A DNA stretch of 64,000 bases from Myxococcales bacterium (lineage in GTDB: Bacteria; Myxococcota_A; Polyangia; Polyangiales; Ga0077539): positions 496,001-560,000 of the forward strand of contig JAEUKH010000029.1 in the NCBI GenBank assembly GCA_016792845.1, given 5' to 3'. The notes beneath the pieces are model-generated. The model did not search any database, was not told the origin of the DNA, and saw only the letters and a list, made by a program, of their open reading frames with translations. Of this stretch, positions 63,723 to 64,000 are shown in pieces. The first letter of the stretch is position 1. Each line of letters starts with the position of its first letter. Made by a program: the position numbers and the translations under genes.

Positions 63723-64000
63723 CCGAGGGCGTCGATGCGCGCGAAGCTCCAGCTAGCGGGGTCGCCCACGTCGCGCGGCGCGACGAGCACGCCGTCGCGG
63801 TAGCGCCACCCGAGCTGGTCGCGGGCGAAGGCGCTGCACTCGACGAACGAGCGATCGACGCCGCGCTCGAACATGCGGGCGTAGAAGAGCACCTCGGGCA
63901 AGCCCCGGGGGCCCGCCTCGCGGGTGTCGACGATGCGCAGCCCGGGGTATTTCAGCCGCTCGCAGGTGGCCCTGAGCGACGCGATGCCGACGGCTTCGGG
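63719..64000 (-). CDS. C-terminal fragment of a hypothetical protein (5' end beyond window)
   Basis: The minus frame is open to the window edge, giving at least 93 residues; the TTG at 63901 is internal, not the start. Visible text includes VGIASLRATCERLKYPGLRIVDTREAG, VLFYARMFERGVDRSFVECSAFARDQLGWRYRDGVL and a final SFARIDALG. No family recognised. Soluble, without a membrane helix in the visible part. Confidence 0.55.
   Translation of the reverse strand, partial: PEAVGIASLRATCERLKYPGLRIVDTREAGPRGLPEVLFYARMFERGVDRSFVECSAFARDQLGWRYRDGVLVAPRDVGDPASWSFARIDALG

Overview
The window reads as chromosomal DNA of a high-GC Gram-negative bacterium, most likely a myxobacterium (Myxococcota, Polyangia-like). 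Evidence from the sequence: strong G/C preference at third codon positions, GTG starts, many Sec lipoproteins followed by Asp/Thr/Ala/Gly-rich linkers and Cys-rich repeats (MopE-like, Stig1-like, RCC1-like), and long Pro-rich regulatory-type proteins. The lineage is an inference. I see no phage, IS element, CRISPR array, rRNA or tRNA gene.

Layout. 1-5 kb: end of tatC, the overlapping arginine genes argD-argF, a dnaK-type chaperone gene and a Pro-rich protein gene. 6.8-8.3 kb (minus): a lipoprotein with a 9-copy 18-bp repeat and an FGE-fold protein. 8.4-12.7 kb: the GTPase pair era-der and a D-aminoacylase-type amidohydrolase. 12.7-16.2 kb (minus): ruvA, ruvB and an unrecognised 561-residue protein. 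16.4-21.9 kb: two lipoproteins, a LysR regulator, an alpha/beta hydrolase and a class-V aminotransferase. 22.1-24.9 kb: a tightly coupled dus - Xaa-Pro dipeptidase - small protein unit. 24.9-29.6 kb: a 2OG-Fe(II) oxygenase, a glutaredoxin/A-type-like/rhodanese fusion followed by bolA, a Nudix hydrolase, a YcaQ-family protein and a small envelope protein. 29.6-30.06 kb is the only gene-free stretch over 300 bases.

30.06-52.6 kb is one reading frame of 7,522 codons encoding a giant secreted lipoprotein. Two nidogen-like modules and a series of fibrinogen-like and disintegrin-like modules lead into eight consecutive blocks of exactly seven RCC1-type blades (56 blades, i.e. eight predicted seven-bladed propellers). 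More disintegrin-like repeats, a Stig1-like segment, a MopE-type Ca/metal-binding array and a discoidin-like C-terminal domain follow. One Cys-rich MopE connector separates most of these modules. Two smaller paralogous Stig1-like lipoproteins follow on the same strand, and a rho-independent terminator closes the group. I propose the three form one cell-surface system.

55-64 kb: a conserved hypothetical gene and ferrochelatase; a minus-strand MoxR - DUF58 - transglutaminase operon; a kinase-phosphatase fusion resembling polynucleotide kinase 3'-phosphatase; a hypothetical protein; and the C-terminal end of a further gene cut by the window edge. Convergent gene pairs are very tightly packed throughout, and at several junctions both stop codons lie inside one shared inverted repeat.
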